This document shows positions 16,429 through 25,882 of a DNA stretch of 64,000 nt, piece by piece. The notes beneath the pieces were generated by a model. It saw nothing but the letters and a program-made list of their open reading frames with translations. It was not told the DNA's origin and ran no database searches. Each line of letters begins with the position of its first letter. Position 1 is the first letter of the stretch. The position numbers and the translations under genes were made by a program. Source of the stretch: Rhizobium sp. Leaf453 (lineage in GTDB: Bacteria > Pseudomonadota > Alphaproteobacteria > Rhizobiales > Rhizobiaceae); contig NZ_LMRG01000028.1 in NCBI RefSeq assembly GCF_001425605.1, positions 62,001-126,000 on the forward strand, given 5' to 3'.

Positions 16429-19400
16429 TCAACTCAGGATGAAATCGTTGGTGCTGAGCGTCGACAGATTGTCGAAGGTGGCTATCAGCACGGCTTCCTT
16501 GTCACCACCCTTGCCATCGGCATCGAACCAGAGACGATGCGCGTCCTTCTCGAAAAGGAATGTCGGGCCTGTCGTGGTGAAATCCGCCTCATCAGCGAGA
16601 ACGAGCTTGATTGTGGTGCCTTGTGTCAGGCCGAAGCCGATATCGTCGAGGCCGATCTTGTCCTCGCCACGCTTGAAATCGGTGATCCGGTCGCCACCAT
16701 CGGTGACGTAGTTGAACTGGAACGTGTCCTTGCCGGTGCCGCCGGTCAGAAAATCACCGCCGGAGCCGCCATTCAGCGTGTCATCGCCACCACGCCCCAG
16801 CAGCAGGTCGTCCTTCGTCCCACCCCAGATCCATTCCCCAGCATTCGAACCGCGGATATCGTCGTCCTGGCTGGTGCCCCAGATGCGCTCGACATTCTTG
16901 ACGGTGAGACCAAGGGCAAGGCCGTCGTTCAAGGTCTGGTCGAGCAGATCGAGTTTCACCGAGTTGTCATAGCCATAATAGTTGAAATCGAGCGTATCGG
17001 TGCCGGAGCCGCCGTCGAAGACGTCCTTGCCGGTGAACTCGTTGCGAGTAAACCAGTCGTCACCGGAACCACCATTCAGCGTGTCGTTGCCGGCATCGTC
17101 ATAGAGGATGTCCTTGCCGTTGCCGCCGTTGAGCGTGTCGTTGCCGGCATTGCCGCGCAGGATATCATCGCCGGAACTGCCGGTCACAGTGTCGTTGCCC
17201 TTGGTACCGACGAAGTCGAGTGATTCCATGCCGGAGAAGGTGGTGGTCGAATTGACCTTTACCGTGCCGGTGGAGAAGGTGAATTTCACACCCGTCGTCA
17301 GCGCCGAGACATCGACGTAAACCCGGTCCGTGCCGCTGCCGCCGATGGCGGTGTCGCCGCCGTTGATATGGACAAAGTCGTTGCCCGCGCCGGCATCGAT
17401 CGTATCGGCGTCCGTATCGCCATTGCTTCCGGCACCCCAGATCTCGTCCGAGCCATCGCCGCCCTTCAGGATATCGCGGCCATTACCGCCATAGATCCAG
17501 TCGTCGCCGCCGAGACCCGTCAGCGTATCATTACCGTCATTGCCATCCAGCGTATCGGAGAGATTGCCACCGGTGAACTTGTCGGCGCCGCTGCCGCCGG
17601 TGATATCGATCCGCTCGAAATTCTTCAGCGTCACATCGCCATTAACGAGCGTGGCGTTCGCGCTCAGCGTGAAGGTCAACGCCTTCGTCGTTTCATTGCG
17701 ATCGATCTCGGCGAGATCGGTGCCGCTGCCGCCATCGGCGACCAACTTGCCATAGGTATAGCCAATGCCGGCATTGAACTCGACGGTATCGTTGCCGGCG
17801 CCGAGGTCGAGTGTCGTCGTATCGCCACCGGTGTGAGCTTCGAAGATCGACAGGTGGACCGTATCATCGCCATCGCCGGCGGAGATGGTGTTGTTGCCGC
17901 CGAGATCGTAGATCAGATCGTCTCCCTTGCCGCCAACGACCTTGTCATCGCCGAGGCCGCTGTCGAGCAGGTCGTCACCATTGCCGCCATAAAGCTGGTC
18001 GTTGCCGTCATAGGACTTGAACCAGACACTGTGGGCATTACCAGCCTTGAGGATGTCGTTACCATAGGCCGAGGTGAAGATGTTGAAGATCTCGGTATCT
18101 GCCGCAAAGGAGCCATCCGACAGCGTTCCCTTGCCGTTGACGACATCGAACGTGTAGTTGACCGTCTGATAGCTGTACTTGTCGATATAGACGGTGTCGG
18201 TCCCCGCACCGCCATAGATCGAGTCCTTGCCCGATCCCGCAAAGATCGTGTCATTGCCCGCTTCACCATACAACTTGTCGTTACCCGCGCCGCCATCGAT
18301 ATAGTCATCGCCGGCTCCGGCCTTCACCGCATCGTCGCCATCATAGGTGACGATGTGATCCTTTCCGCCGAGGGTGACGATCGTGTTCCTGGCGTTTGTA
18401 CCGTAAAGGTCGTAATTCTCGATATTGACGATGGTCGAGCCATCGGAAAGCGTGTTCACCACGTTCGACGCCTTGGCAGTAAAGCTGCCGGTGATATTGC
18501 GAATCTCGATCAGGTCGTTGCCGCTGCCACCATCGACGGTGTCCTTGCCATCACCCAACGTCATCAGGATCTGGTCGTCCCCCGAACCGGCCTCCACCTT
18601 GTTGGTTCCGCTGCCGGTAATGATGTAATCGTTGCCAGCGCCGCCGAGCAGCGTATCATTGCCATCGCCCGCCCACAAATAATCGTCGCCGCTGCCGGCA
18701 TCGAGCGTATCGTTGCCTTCGTCGCCGTACAGCGCGTCATCGCCATTGCCGCCGGTGATCGTGTCGTTGCCGGTACCGCCGGAGAGATTGTCGTCCCCAT
18801 AGCTACCGGACAAACGGTCATCACCTTCGCCACCGCGGAGATAGTCGTCACCTTGGCCACCAGACAGAAAGTCCTTGCCGTCACCGCCGTCGAGAAAGTC
18901 GTTGCCGCCGTTGCCATAGAGCTTGTCGGCGCCGGCTTGGCCGCTGAAGCGGTCGCTCCAGCGGCCACCGTTCAAAACGTCAGCAAAATTGGTCGCCGAA
19001 ATGGCGTATTGCTCGATATCGGTGACCGTGAAGCCAAACAGATTGACCGTCTTGGTCGGATCCTGCACCGTGAAGGTGACGCCCGCCTTATTGGCCTGCA
19101 GGTTGAAATCAACCGTGTCGGTTCCGAGACCGCCGTCGATGACATCACCCTTGAAGTCCCCGAGAGCCGAATCGATGAAAGTGTCATCGCCGGAGCCGCC
19201 GCGCATGGTATCGGCGCCCGCGCCGCCCATCAGAATGTCGTTGCCCTGGCCGCCGGACAGCGTGTCCGCGCCGAGCCCACCCGAGAGCGTATCATCCTGG
19301 AAGCTGCCGCTCAGCGTATCGTTGCCTTCGTCACCCGACAGCACATCGCGGGCGAAAAGACCGTAGATCTTGTCATTGCCGCCGAGACCGTAAATGTAAT

Positions 19401-19467
19401 CCTGATCGTTGGTGCCGGTCAGCGTTTCCGATGCCTGTGTTCCGTATTTGGTAGCCACTTTGCTCAC
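16429..19467 (-). CDS. Large RTX calcium-binding repeat protein (type I secreted)
   Basis: Almost the whole 1012-residue chain consists of RTX nonapeptides of type GGxGxDxUx (for example GGNGDDALYGDEGNDTLDAG). They fold as Ca2+-binding parallel beta rolls after secretion. Several repeat blocks alternate with ~70-residue beta segments of the type VTFTVQDPTKTVNLFG and VKFTFSTGTVKVNST. The C-terminus (DGGDRITDFKRGEDKIGL, ending NDFILS) matches the uncleaved type I secretion signal region. No enzymatic domain is visible. The GTG at 19467 gives MSKVATKYGTQ, a typical beginning with an AGG upstream; an upstream GTG at 19503 adds cysteine-rich residues unlikely in an RTX protein. No ABC exporter or membrane-fusion gene lies nearby, so it must use one elsewhere. 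Confidence 0.92.
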   Translation of the reverse strand: MSKVATKYGTQASETLTGTNDQDYIYGLGGNDKIYGLFARDVLSGDEGNDTLSGSFQDDTLSGGLGADTLSGGQGNDILMGGAGADTMRGGSGDDTFIDSALGDFKGDVIDGGLGTDTVDFNLQANKAGVTFTVQDPTKTVNLFGFTVTDIEQYAISATNFADVLNGGRWSDRFSGQAGADKLYGNGGNDFLDGGDGKDFLSGGQGDDYLRGGEGDDRLSGSYGDDNLSGGTGNDTITGGNGDDALYGDEGNDTLDAGSGDDYLWAGDGNDTLLGGAGNDYIITGSGTNKVEAGSGDDQILMTLGDGKDTVDGGSGNDLIEIRNITGSFTAKASNVVNTLSDGSTIVNIENYDLYGTNARNTIVTLGGKDHIVTYDGDDAVKAGAGDDYIDGGAGNDKLYGEAGNDTIFAGSGKDSIYGGAGTDTVYIDKYSYQTVNYTFDVVNGKGTLSDGSFAADTEIFNIFTSAYGNDILKAGNAHSVWFKSYDGNDQLYGGNGDDLLDSGLGDDKVVGGKGDDLIYDLGGNNTISAGDGDDTVHLSIFEAHTGGDTTTLDLGAGNDTVEFNAGIGYTYGKLVADGGSGTDLAEIDRNETTKALTFTLSANATLVNGDVTLKNFERIDITGGSGADKFTGGNLSDTLDGNDGNDTLTGLGGDDWIYGGNGRDILKGGDGSDEIWGAGSNGDTDADTIDAGAGNDFVHINGGDTAIGGSGTDRVYVDVSALTTGVKFTFSTGTVKVNSTTTFSGMESLDFVGTKGNDTVTGSSGDDILRGNAGNDTLNGGNGKDILYDDAGNDTLNGGSGDDWFTRNEFTGKDVFDGGSGTDTLDFNYYGYDNSVKLDLLDQTLNDGLALGLTVKNVERIWGTSQDDDIRGSNAGEWIWGGTKDDLLLGRGGDDTLNGGSGGDFLTGGTGKDTFQFNYVTDGGDRITDFKRGEDKIGLDDIGFGLTQGTTIKLVLADEADFTTTGPTFLFEKDAHRLWFDADGKGGDKEAVLIATFDNLSTLSTNDFILS

Positions 19468-19685
19468 CCATAGCCTGTGTTTCGGACAACAGCATTCCAT
19501 CACCGACCGCGATGCGGACGGCGTGAAATGCTGCTTTGAACGTTGGAAGTTTCACCACCGCGGTTCGTTGACGGATATGCAACCCGTCGTGACCGCATCT
19601 GCTCACACGGAAAGATTGGGGCCTGTTTCTGGGGGAACTGCACGTTTGAGATTGCTGGCCTGAGCCAAGAGTAATTCCGCCAGGA

Positions 19686-20249
19686 TCAGGCGAAGATGAG
19701 CGTGGCACAGGTAACATAGAGGATGGCGAAGGCGACGACGATACTGACGACCTTCTTGCTCTTGGCGAGAGCCGCCGTGCTCAAGAGGATATAATATCCA
19801 AGATTGAGGCAGGACCAGAGAATGATCTGCGACGTTGGCCAAGGCGTCGTGAACGCCATGGTCGCCGGCGGAATCTGCGTGATCAGGTTACTTGTGAGTA
19901 CGCAGAAGACCACGACACGCCGGTGCTCCATAATATGGATATCGAGCGTCGCGCGTTCGGTTGCTTTCGGAAAAATCTGGGTGGCCGCGAAATAATAGAG
20001 AAGCGCGACAAGCGCCACGGCCAGCGCGATCAGATAGCTGACGTCGGGCAGGTCCCGGTAGGCCCATGCATTCATCCAGAAACTGATGAGATCGACGAGC
20101 AGCAGGATGCCGAACAGCGGCGCGACGATCCCGATCTTGCGCTTGTCACGTTCGTCATAGGCACGGGAAAACCCGGATGCGACCTCGGCGACGGCGAGAC
20201 CAAGCAACAGGCCGTAAAAGCCGAACATGAAACCGAATGCGTCGCTCAC
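19686..20249 (-). CDS. Integral membrane protein of unknown function
   Basis: The 187-residue protein has five or six hydrophobic segments: MFGFYGLLLGLAVAEV, IVAPLFGILLLVDLISFWM, YLIALAVALVALLYYFAA, VVVFCVLTSNLIT, ILWSCLNLGYYILLSTAAL and VSIVVAFAILYVTCATLIF. No catalytic or family motif is recognised. It is a single gene, separated by 218 bases from the RTX start and divergent from the DUF922 gene. It is called as real from its length, membrane pattern and codon use. Confidence 0.75.
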   Translation of the reverse strand: MSDAFGFMFGFYGLLLGLAVAEVASGFSRAYDERDKRKIGIVAPLFGILLLVDLISFWMNAWAYRDLPDVSYLIALAVALVALLYYFAATQIFPKATERATLDIHIMEHRRVVVFCVLTSNLITQIPPATMAFTTPWPTSQIILWSCLNLGYYILLSTAALAKSKKVVSIVVAFAILYVTCATLIFA

Positions 20250-20414
20250 TCAATTCTCCCAGACAGATCAACAGCTTCTTGCAGATCGATGCGACGACGA
20301 CAAGGGGCTTACGGTATCGTAGCCTTTCCCTTTCGGGGGATATCGCGCGCAAACGAAACCATGGTAGACCGCCTTCGACTGATAGAGCGCCCGTACCGTC
20401 AAAATGAGGTTTGC

Positions 20415-21011
20415 GTGAAAACTGCCGCCCGAGTGTCCATCCTGTTTTGCAGCCTCCTCACGCTTCCTCTTTCAGCCCATGCCGAATGGCAAGCGGTGGA
20501 AAAGGTGCAGACCTATTCGATCCAGGGAAAAACCGGGGCCGAGCTTTATGCCTCGATCGGCGAGCGCGGACCGGGCACGGGGCTTGTTCGGGCCATCGCC
20601 CATACCAATTTCAAGCTGACCTGGACGCGCAAATACGAGCCGCAGGGCGGAGGCTGCACGATCGTGACGAACAAACCAAAGCTCATCATCACCTATACGC
20701 TTCCGAAGCCCGCGGGAAAACTGCCGCCCTCCACCGCCGCCAAGTGGCAAACATTCATCGCCGGCGTTCAGGCGCACGAGCGCATTCATGGCGATCATAT
20801 CAAGGATATGGTCAAAGCGATCGAGGCCATGTCGGTCGGCCTGTCCGTGCCAAATGATCCCGATTGCAAGAAGATCAGAACCGAACTGACGTCGCGCCTC
20901 GGTGTCCTGTCACAGGAGCAAAGGCAGAAAAGCCGGGATTTCGACAGCGTCGAACTGAGCAATGGTGGCAATGTCCACCAGTTGATCCTCAATCTGGTGA
21001 ACGGCGGCTGA
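20415..21011 (+). CDS. Exported DUF922 family protein (putative zinc protease)
   Basis: The GTG at 20415 is preceded by GAGG and starts a signal peptide (MKTAARVSILFCSLLTLPLS, cut after AHA-EW), so the protein is exported. The mature part matches DUF922 secreted Zn-dependent protease-like proteins. The core is IAGVQAHERIHGDHIKDM, where HERIH resembles an HExxH zinc site with an alternative spacing. Two cysteines (GGCTIVT and DPDCKK) could form a disulfide. The open frame extends far upstream, but only the part from 20415 is coding. The stop is directly adjacent to the convergent Lrp gene. Peptidase activity is unproven for the family. Confidence 0.83.
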   Translation: MKTAARVSILFCSLLTLPLSAHAEWQAVEKVQTYSIQGKTGAELYASIGERGPGTGLVRAIAHTNFKLTWTRKYEPQGGGCTIVTNKPKLIITYTLPKPAGKLPPSTAAKWQTFIAGVQAHERIHGDHIKDMVKAIEAMSVGLSVPNDPDCKKIRTELTSRLGVLSQEQRQKSRDFDSVELSNGGNVHQLILNLVNGG

Positions 21012-21482
21012 TCAAAGCGGCACCGTCAGTGTCGATTTGACATTGTCCATGGCAATAAAGGTCCTGAACTTGCGGACATTGCCGCTATCGAAAAACAGGC
21101 TGCGGGTCAGCCGTTCATAGTGCGCCATGTCCGTGACCAGAAGGATCAGGATGAAATCGGCCTCGCCGGTGACGTAGTAGCATTGCTGCACTTCAAGTGC
21201 CGATGAAAATCGCCGCTTGAGCGCGTCGATCTTCTCCGATTGTTCGCTTTCGACCTCTACCTCGACAAAAATCGTGATTGGCTGGCCGACCTTGGCAGGG
21301 TCTAGCAAAGCGAAATTCCCGCGAATGGCGCCGGTTTTCTCCATCCTCTTGATGCGCCGCTGCACGGCCGGCGCGGACAGGTTGACGGCCTCGCCGATCC
21401 GCCGCTGCGGCGTCGTGTTGTCTTCCTGCAGGATGCGCAGGATGGCGATATCAAACGGATCAAGAGCAATGCGGCCAGTCAT
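21012..21482 (-). CDS. Lrp/AsnC-family transcriptional regulator
   Basis: This 156-residue protein has the typical Lrp layout. An N-terminal helix-turn-helix (LDPFDIAILRILQEDN then RIGEAVNLSAPAVQRRIKRM) is joined to a C-terminal RAM ligand-binding domain (EVQQCYYVTGEADFILILL). These proteins bind amino acids and switch amino-acid metabolism genes. It is divergent from diaminopropionate ammonia-lyase with 101 bases between, so it very likely controls that gene in response to the substrate or a related amino acid. Confidence 0.92.
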   Translation of the reverse strand: MTGRIALDPFDIAILRILQEDNTTPQRRIGEAVNLSAPAVQRRIKRMEKTGAIRGNFALLDPAKVGQPITIFVEVEVESEQSEKIDALKRRFSSALEVQQCYYVTGEADFILILLVTDMAHYERLTRSLFFDSGNVRKFRTFIAMDNVKSTLTVPL

Positions 21483-21583
21483 GTTTATCCCCTCCGGCGA
21501 AACAAACTTGCAAAACGCGGGCCAAATTGCAGCGCCTGGTTCGTGCTGTTTGCAATATAACTCTGCCGAACAGAGGAAATCAC

Positions 21584-22789
21584 ATGTTTTTGCTCAACAC
21601 ACAACCGGACCACAATCAACCACTCGGTGCTGTCGATGCCGAAACACTCGGGCTTTCTGCCGCCCGTGAAGTCGAACGCTTTCTCGGATACCGGACGGAC
21701 CATGCCGCGACGCCGCTGCATTCCCTTCCGGCGCTTTCCGATTATCTCGGCGTCGGCGCGATCGCTGTGAAAGACGAAGGCCATCGGCTGGGCCTCGTCA
21801 GCTTCAAGGCGCTCGGTGGCTCCTATGCGGTGATCCGGTTGGTGCTGGAGGAAGCCACACGGGTGCTCGGCCGTCCGGTCGATGTTTCCGAATTGCAGAC
21901 GGCGGATGTCCGCGCCATCGCCGCCACCATGACATTCGCCTGTGCGACCGATGGCAATCACGGACGATCCGTCGCGCAGGGTGCGCAACTGGTCGGCGGC
22001 AAAGCCGCGATCTTCGTCCATTCCGGCGTCAGCGACGGTCGAGTTGCCGCCATCGCCCGGTTCGGTGCCGAAATGATCCGGGTCGACGGCACCTATGATA
22101 CCTCCGTCACAGAAGCCGCCAGTGTCGCAACGCAGAAGGGCTGGACCATCGTTTCGGATACATCATGGCCGGGATACGAGCGCATCCCCGGCCTGGTCAT
22201 GCAGGGATATACGGCACTGGTTCAGGAGGCATTGCGGCAGATGCCGCAACCTCCAACCCATGTCTTCGTCCAATCGGGCGTCGGCGGCATAGCAGCCGCC
22301 GCCGCCGGACATTTGTCCCTCGTTCTCGGCCGAAAACGTCCGACTTTCGTGGTGGTCGATCCCGCCCGCGCTGCCTGCCTTTACGAAACGGCCCGCGCCG
22401 GGCATCCGGTCAGGATTCCGCATGGCGAACCGACAGTCATGGCGATGCTCGAATGCTACGAACCGTCGCTGGTCGCCTGGCGGATCCTGTCGCGTGTCGC
22501 CGATGCTTTCATGACGGTCGAGGAGCAGGATGCTATCGATGTGATGAACAGGCTCGCCCGCCCGCTCGGCGATGATCCCACCATCGTCGCCGGCGAAAGC
22601 GGCGGTGCCGGGCTTGCCGGTATCATCCGCGCACTTTCCGATCCGACAGCAAAGGCGGCGTTGAAACTCGACAAGACCTCCCGCATCCTCGTCATCAACA
22701 CCGAAGGTGCAACCGACCCGGAGCGATATCTCGAACTTGTCGGCATTCCTTTCGCGGAAGTCCGTGCTGGCAAGCGGGTCGTTGCGTAA
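21584..22789 (+). CDS. dpaL: Diaminopropionate ammonia-lyase
   Basis: This PLP fold-type II enzyme converts 2,3-diaminopropionate to pyruvate and two ammonia. The PLP lysine is in RLGLVSFKALGGSYAV. The ATDGNHGRSVAQGAQ segment and the phosphate loop around FVQSGVGGIAAAAAGHL match the family. VAGESGGAGLAG and INTEGATDPERY are close to E. coli YgeX/DpaL. At 401 residues it is full length. The ATG at 21584 has an AGAGGAAA site; upstream starts (21527) run into the divergent promoter. It is followed 28 bases later by a broken M20 hydrolase gene and is divergent from an Lrp-type regulator. Confidence 0.92.
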   Translation: MFLLNTQPDHNQPLGAVDAETLGLSAAREVERFLGYRTDHAATPLHSLPALSDYLGVGAIAVKDEGHRLGLVSFKALGGSYAVIRLVLEEATRVLGRPVDVSELQTADVRAIAATMTFACATDGNHGRSVAQGAQLVGGKAAIFVHSGVSDGRVAAIARFGAEMIRVDGTYDTSVTEAASVATQKGWTIVSDTSWPGYERIPGLVMQGYTALVQEALRQMPQPPTHVFVQSGVGGIAAAAAGHLSLVLGRKRPTFVVVDPARAACLYETARAGHPVRIPHGEPTVMAMLECYEPSLVAWRILSRVADAFMTVEEQDAIDVMNRLARPLGDDPTIVAGESGGAGLAGIIRALSDPTAKAALKLDKTSRILVINTEGATDPERYLELVGIPFAEVRAGKRVVA

Positions 22790-22817
22790 GCCGCATCGGC
22801 AAACAGGAAGAACTGGC

Positions 22818-23980
22818 ATGACCGATCTTGAAGCTCTGCATCGAACAATGACCGGCTGGCGGCGCGACCTGCACGCTCATCCGGAATTTGGTTTCGAGGA
22901 GAAAAGAACCTCGGCCTTCATCGCGGCGACGCTCCGAAACCTTGGACTGGATGTTGCCGAGGGCATCGGCGGCACGGGTGTCGTCGGCACATTGAAGCGC
23001 GGCATCGGCAATCGCAGCATCGCGCTGCGAGCCGACATGGATGCACTGCGCATCTCCGAGCAGGGAATACATGCCCATCGCTTCACTGACCCCGGGCACG
23101 ATGCATGCCTGCGGCCACGACGGCCACACCGCCATCTTGCTCGGCGCCGCAACGCTTCTTGCTGAAAACGGTGGTTTCGACGGCACGGTGCGCTTCCATC
23201 TTCCAGCCGGCGGAAGAATGGGGTAGGGGCGCATTGGCGATGATCGAAGATGGGCTTTTTGAGCGTTTTCCGTTCGAAGAAATCTACGGTCTCCACAACA
23301 TGCCCGGCCTGCCAGTTGGCCATTTCGAGTGCATGAGCGGGCCAATCATGTCGGCGGAGGATAATTTCGAAATCGTGCTGACTGGCGTCGGTGGTCATGC
23401 CGCCCGCCCGCACTCCGGCAATGAAGTTCTCGTTGCCGCCTGCGCATTGGTGACCAACTTGCAGACGATCGTCTCGCGTCGGCTCAATCCGACGGAGATC
23501 GGCGTGGTCTCTGTCACCGAACTCATCACCGACGGGACGCGTAACGCACTGCCGGGCAGTGCCCGCATCCTTGGTGATGCCCGCAGTTTCCGGCCGGAGA
23601 TCAGTGCCGAGATCGAGAAGCAGATGCGGGTCATCGCGCAAGGAATGGCGCTCTCCTATAATGTCACAGCCGAGGTCAACTATACCCGCGAATTCGTGCC
23701 GCTGATCAACGATCCAGCGTTGACTGAAGAGGCTTTCGCAGCCGCTGCAACGGTCTTTCCAACGGATAACATCCGCCTGGCGCGTGAACCCATCACAGCG
23801 TCAGAGGATTTCGCCCGTTTCCTCGATCATGTGCCGGGATGTTTCATGTTCGTCGGCAACGGCGCACAGTCGGCGCCGCTGCACAATCCGAACTATGATT
23901 TCAACGACTATGGCCTGCTGTTCGGCGCGCGACTGCATCAGGCGATCGTTCATCGGCGGCTCGGCGGTACCGTCCGCTGA
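22818..23980 (+). pseudogene. M20 family amidohydrolase/peptidase gene broken by two frameshifts
   Basis: The pieces reassemble into an M20D amidohydrolase (hippurate/IAA-amino-acid hydrolase type). Frame one starts at ATG 22818 with TGWRRDLHAHPEFGFEEKRT and [15 protein letters not shown]. Frame two carries [20 protein letters not shown]. Frame three carries [20 protein letters not shown] through GVGGHAARPH to the end. Each change equals one extra base. The first lies in or near the CCCCGGG run at 23090-23096, the second near CTTCCAT at 23194-23200 (TTC-ATC expected). All metal ligands are present across the pieces, so decay is recent or the two shifts are sequencing errors. It follows dpaL in an apparent operon, where it could release diaminopropionate or a similar amino acid from an acyl conjugate. 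Confidence 0.88.
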
Positions 23981-23992
23981 TCCGACTGGGCC

Positions 23993-24790
23993 TTACAGCC
24001 CGGCGATCTTCATAAGGTCATCACGTGCACCGGGAGCTGCGGCTAGCACCGGCGCGCCCTTCGTGAGTTGCTCACCGTCCACCGGGAATGGATGATACCA
24101 GCCGCCGGCCTCCTTCACGAGGCAGTAGCCCGCAAGGCAATCCCATGCATGCATGTATGGCTCGTAATAGCCGACGAGACGGCCGGCCGCGACATAGGCG
24201 AGCATCAGCGCGCCGGAACCGTTTCGGATGAAATTGCCGCCTGCCTCCAGCAAGCTCTCGACCATCCGAGCCACGAAAGCCGGTGTTACGTAATTGTTGG
24301 CGCCGATGCCCGTGACGGCGTTGCGGATGGTGCGTGAAGGATCGAGGGTTAGCACCTTGCCGTTCAGTGTGGCACCCTTGCCGGATGCGCTGGAATAAAG
24401 CTCGTCATGGCAGGGCGCATGGATGACGCCGATCACCGGCTCGCCATCATGGAGAACGGCAATGGAGACACACCAGTTGGGCATGCCGTTGACGAAGGGG
24501 CTGGTGCCATCGATAGGGTCGACGACCCAAGTATAACCGGAGCTTCCCGCTACCAGACCATATTCCTCCCCTAGGAAGCCGTCATTCGGATTGGCTTCGG
24601 CGACACGGGCGCGGATCAGGGTTTCCACCTCTCGGTCGGCAATCGAGACGACGTCCTGCGGATCACGCTTGGTTTCGATCACCAGCGTTTCGCGCTTGTT
24701 GAAATAGTCGAGCGCAACGGCGCCCGCTTCCCTGGCCATAGCCTCAGCCAACGCGAAACGCGTGTCGAGCCCGGAAATCTGCGATGTCAT
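23993..24790 (-). CDS. Inositol monophosphatase-family phosphatase
   Basis: This Mg2+-dependent sugar/polyol phosphatase shows the family metal sites: GFLGEEYGLV, the WVVDPIDGTSPFVNGMPNW motif and the late WDCLAGYCLVKEAGG. At 265 residues it is normal. The substrate could be inositol phosphate or another phosphorylated polyol or sugar. It is the last gene of the AfuABC-like operon, 30 bases after the ATPase gene, and is read in the same direction. That linkage suggests it dephosphorylates what the importer brings in. This is inference from context; AfuABC of Actinobacillus imports sugar phosphates. Confidence 0.88.
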   Translation of the reverse strand: MTSQISGLDTRFALAEAMAREAGAVALDYFNKRETLVIETKRDPQDVVSIADREVETLIRARVAEANPNDGFLGEEYGLVAGSSGYTWVVDPIDGTSPFVNGMPNWCVSIAVLHDGEPVIGVIHAPCHDELYSSASGKGATLNGKVLTLDPSRTIRNAVTGIGANNYVTPAFVARMVESLLEAGGNFIRNGSGALMLAYVAAGRLVGYYEPYMHAWDCLAGYCLVKEAGGWYHPFPVDGEQLTKGAPVLAAAPGARDDLMKIAGL

Positions 24791-24820
24791 GGATATGGTC
24801 CTTTTCTGATCCTGTCGGGT

Positions 24821-25882
24821 TCAGCCATTGATGATGGCGATGCCGCGTCCCTTGAAACCGACGGCGACCGGCGTTGCGGGCGCCAGCGTGCGTTCGACAG
24901 CGGGATCGACGACAAACAACCGGCCCGTGCTGGTCTCTACCTCGTATTCGACATGGTCGCCAAGATAGGCGGAGTGCATGATCTTGCCCGGGAAGGGCGC
25001 ATTCACGGCCGGCTCCAGTGTGATCGAGTTCGGCCGCACCGCAAGCGTCGCCTGACCAGGCCTGGCATTGCGGCTTGGAACGCGATGCTCGAGCGCGCCG
25101 ACGCGGATAATGGCATCGGCTCCCTCAACGCTGATGACATCGCAGGGCACGACGTTGGCCTCGCCAATGAAATCGGCGATGAAGGCGGACGCCGGCGCCT
25201 CATAGAGATCGCGCGGGGAGCCCGCTTGGGCAATCGCGCCGTCCTTCATGATGACGATCCTGTCGGAGACAGCCAGCGCCTCGTCCTGATCGTGGGTGAC
25301 GTAAACGGCGGTAAAGCCGAGCCGCTGCTGCAACTCCCGAATTTCTGTGCGCACCTGCCGGCGCAGGCGCGCGTCGAGATTGGAGAGCGGCTCGTCGAGC
25401 AGAAGCACCTGTGGCTCCAGTACCAATGCGCGGGCAACGGCGACACGCTGCTGCTGACCACCGGAAAGCTCTGCTGGAAGTCTCTGCCCCATGCCGGCGA
25501 GACCGACAAGCTTCAACCCTTCCTCGGCCCGTTCGCGCGCCTCCTTCTTCTTCAAGCCCGACGATTCCAGCCCATAGGCGACATTGTCGAGCGAGGTCAT
25601 GTGCGGAAACAGCGCGTAGGACTGGAACACCATTGAGACATCGCGCTCGTTGGCCGGCAGCATGGTGACGTCCTTGCCGCCGATCAGGATTTTTCCCGAT
25701 GTCGGATGCTCGAGGCCGGCCAGCATGCGCAAGGTCGTCGTCTTGCCGCAGCCGGAAGGGCCGAGCAGGGTAACCAACTGGCCTGGTTCGATGGTCAGCG
25801 ACAGATCGTGAATGGCGGTGAAGCTGCCGAACTGCTTCTTGATATTCTGGAAGACGACGGAACCGGCGCGTGTGTTGATCAT
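24821..25882 (-). CDS. ABC importer ATPase (AfuC/FbpC/PotA type)
   Basis: This is a nucleotide-binding subunit with Walker [18 protein letters not shown]-loop [10 protein letters not shown], signature [15 protein letters not shown], Walker [14 protein letters not shown] and H-loop VYVTHDQDEA. A C-terminal TOBE domain begins after FIADFIGEANVV. The start overlaps the stop of the permease gene by four bases (ATGA), so translation is coupled. The close homologues are the ferric/sugar-phosphate and polyamine ATPases. The neighbouring phosphatase and LacI regulator favour an organic phosphate over iron. Confidence 0.93.
   Translation of the reverse strand: MINTRAGSVVFQNIKKQFGSFTAIHDLSLTIEPGQLVTLLGPSGCGKTTTLRMLAGLEHPTSGKILIGGKDVTMLPANERDVSMVFQSYALFPHMTSLDNVAYGLESSGLKKKEARERAEEGLKLVGLAGMGQRLPAELSGGQQQRVAVARALVLEPQVLLLDEPLSNLDARLRRQVRTEIRELQQRLGFTAVYVTHDQDEALAVSDRIVIMKDGAIAQAGSPRDLYEAPASAFIADFIGEANVVPCDVISVEGADAIIRVGALEHRVPSRNARPGQATLAVRPNSITLEPAVNAPFPGKIMHSAYLGDHVEYEVETSTGRLFVVDPAVERTLAPATPVAVGFKGRGIAIING

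Noticed and set aside
16480..19400. Dense short DNA repeats that might suggest a CRISPR or satellite array
   Set aside because: The repeats have codon periodicity and encode GGxGxDxUx; there are no constant repeats with unique spacers.
17368..19473. Long plus-strand open frame (701 codons) opposite the RTX gene
   Set aside because: It is the antisense shadow of the repetitive RTX sequence; its Ile/Val/Ala-rich product has no recognisable domain.
19923..20414. N-terminal extension of the DUF922 frame
   Set aside because: It overlaps the divergent membrane-protein gene and promoter; the signal peptide begins at GTG 20415 with a GAGG site.
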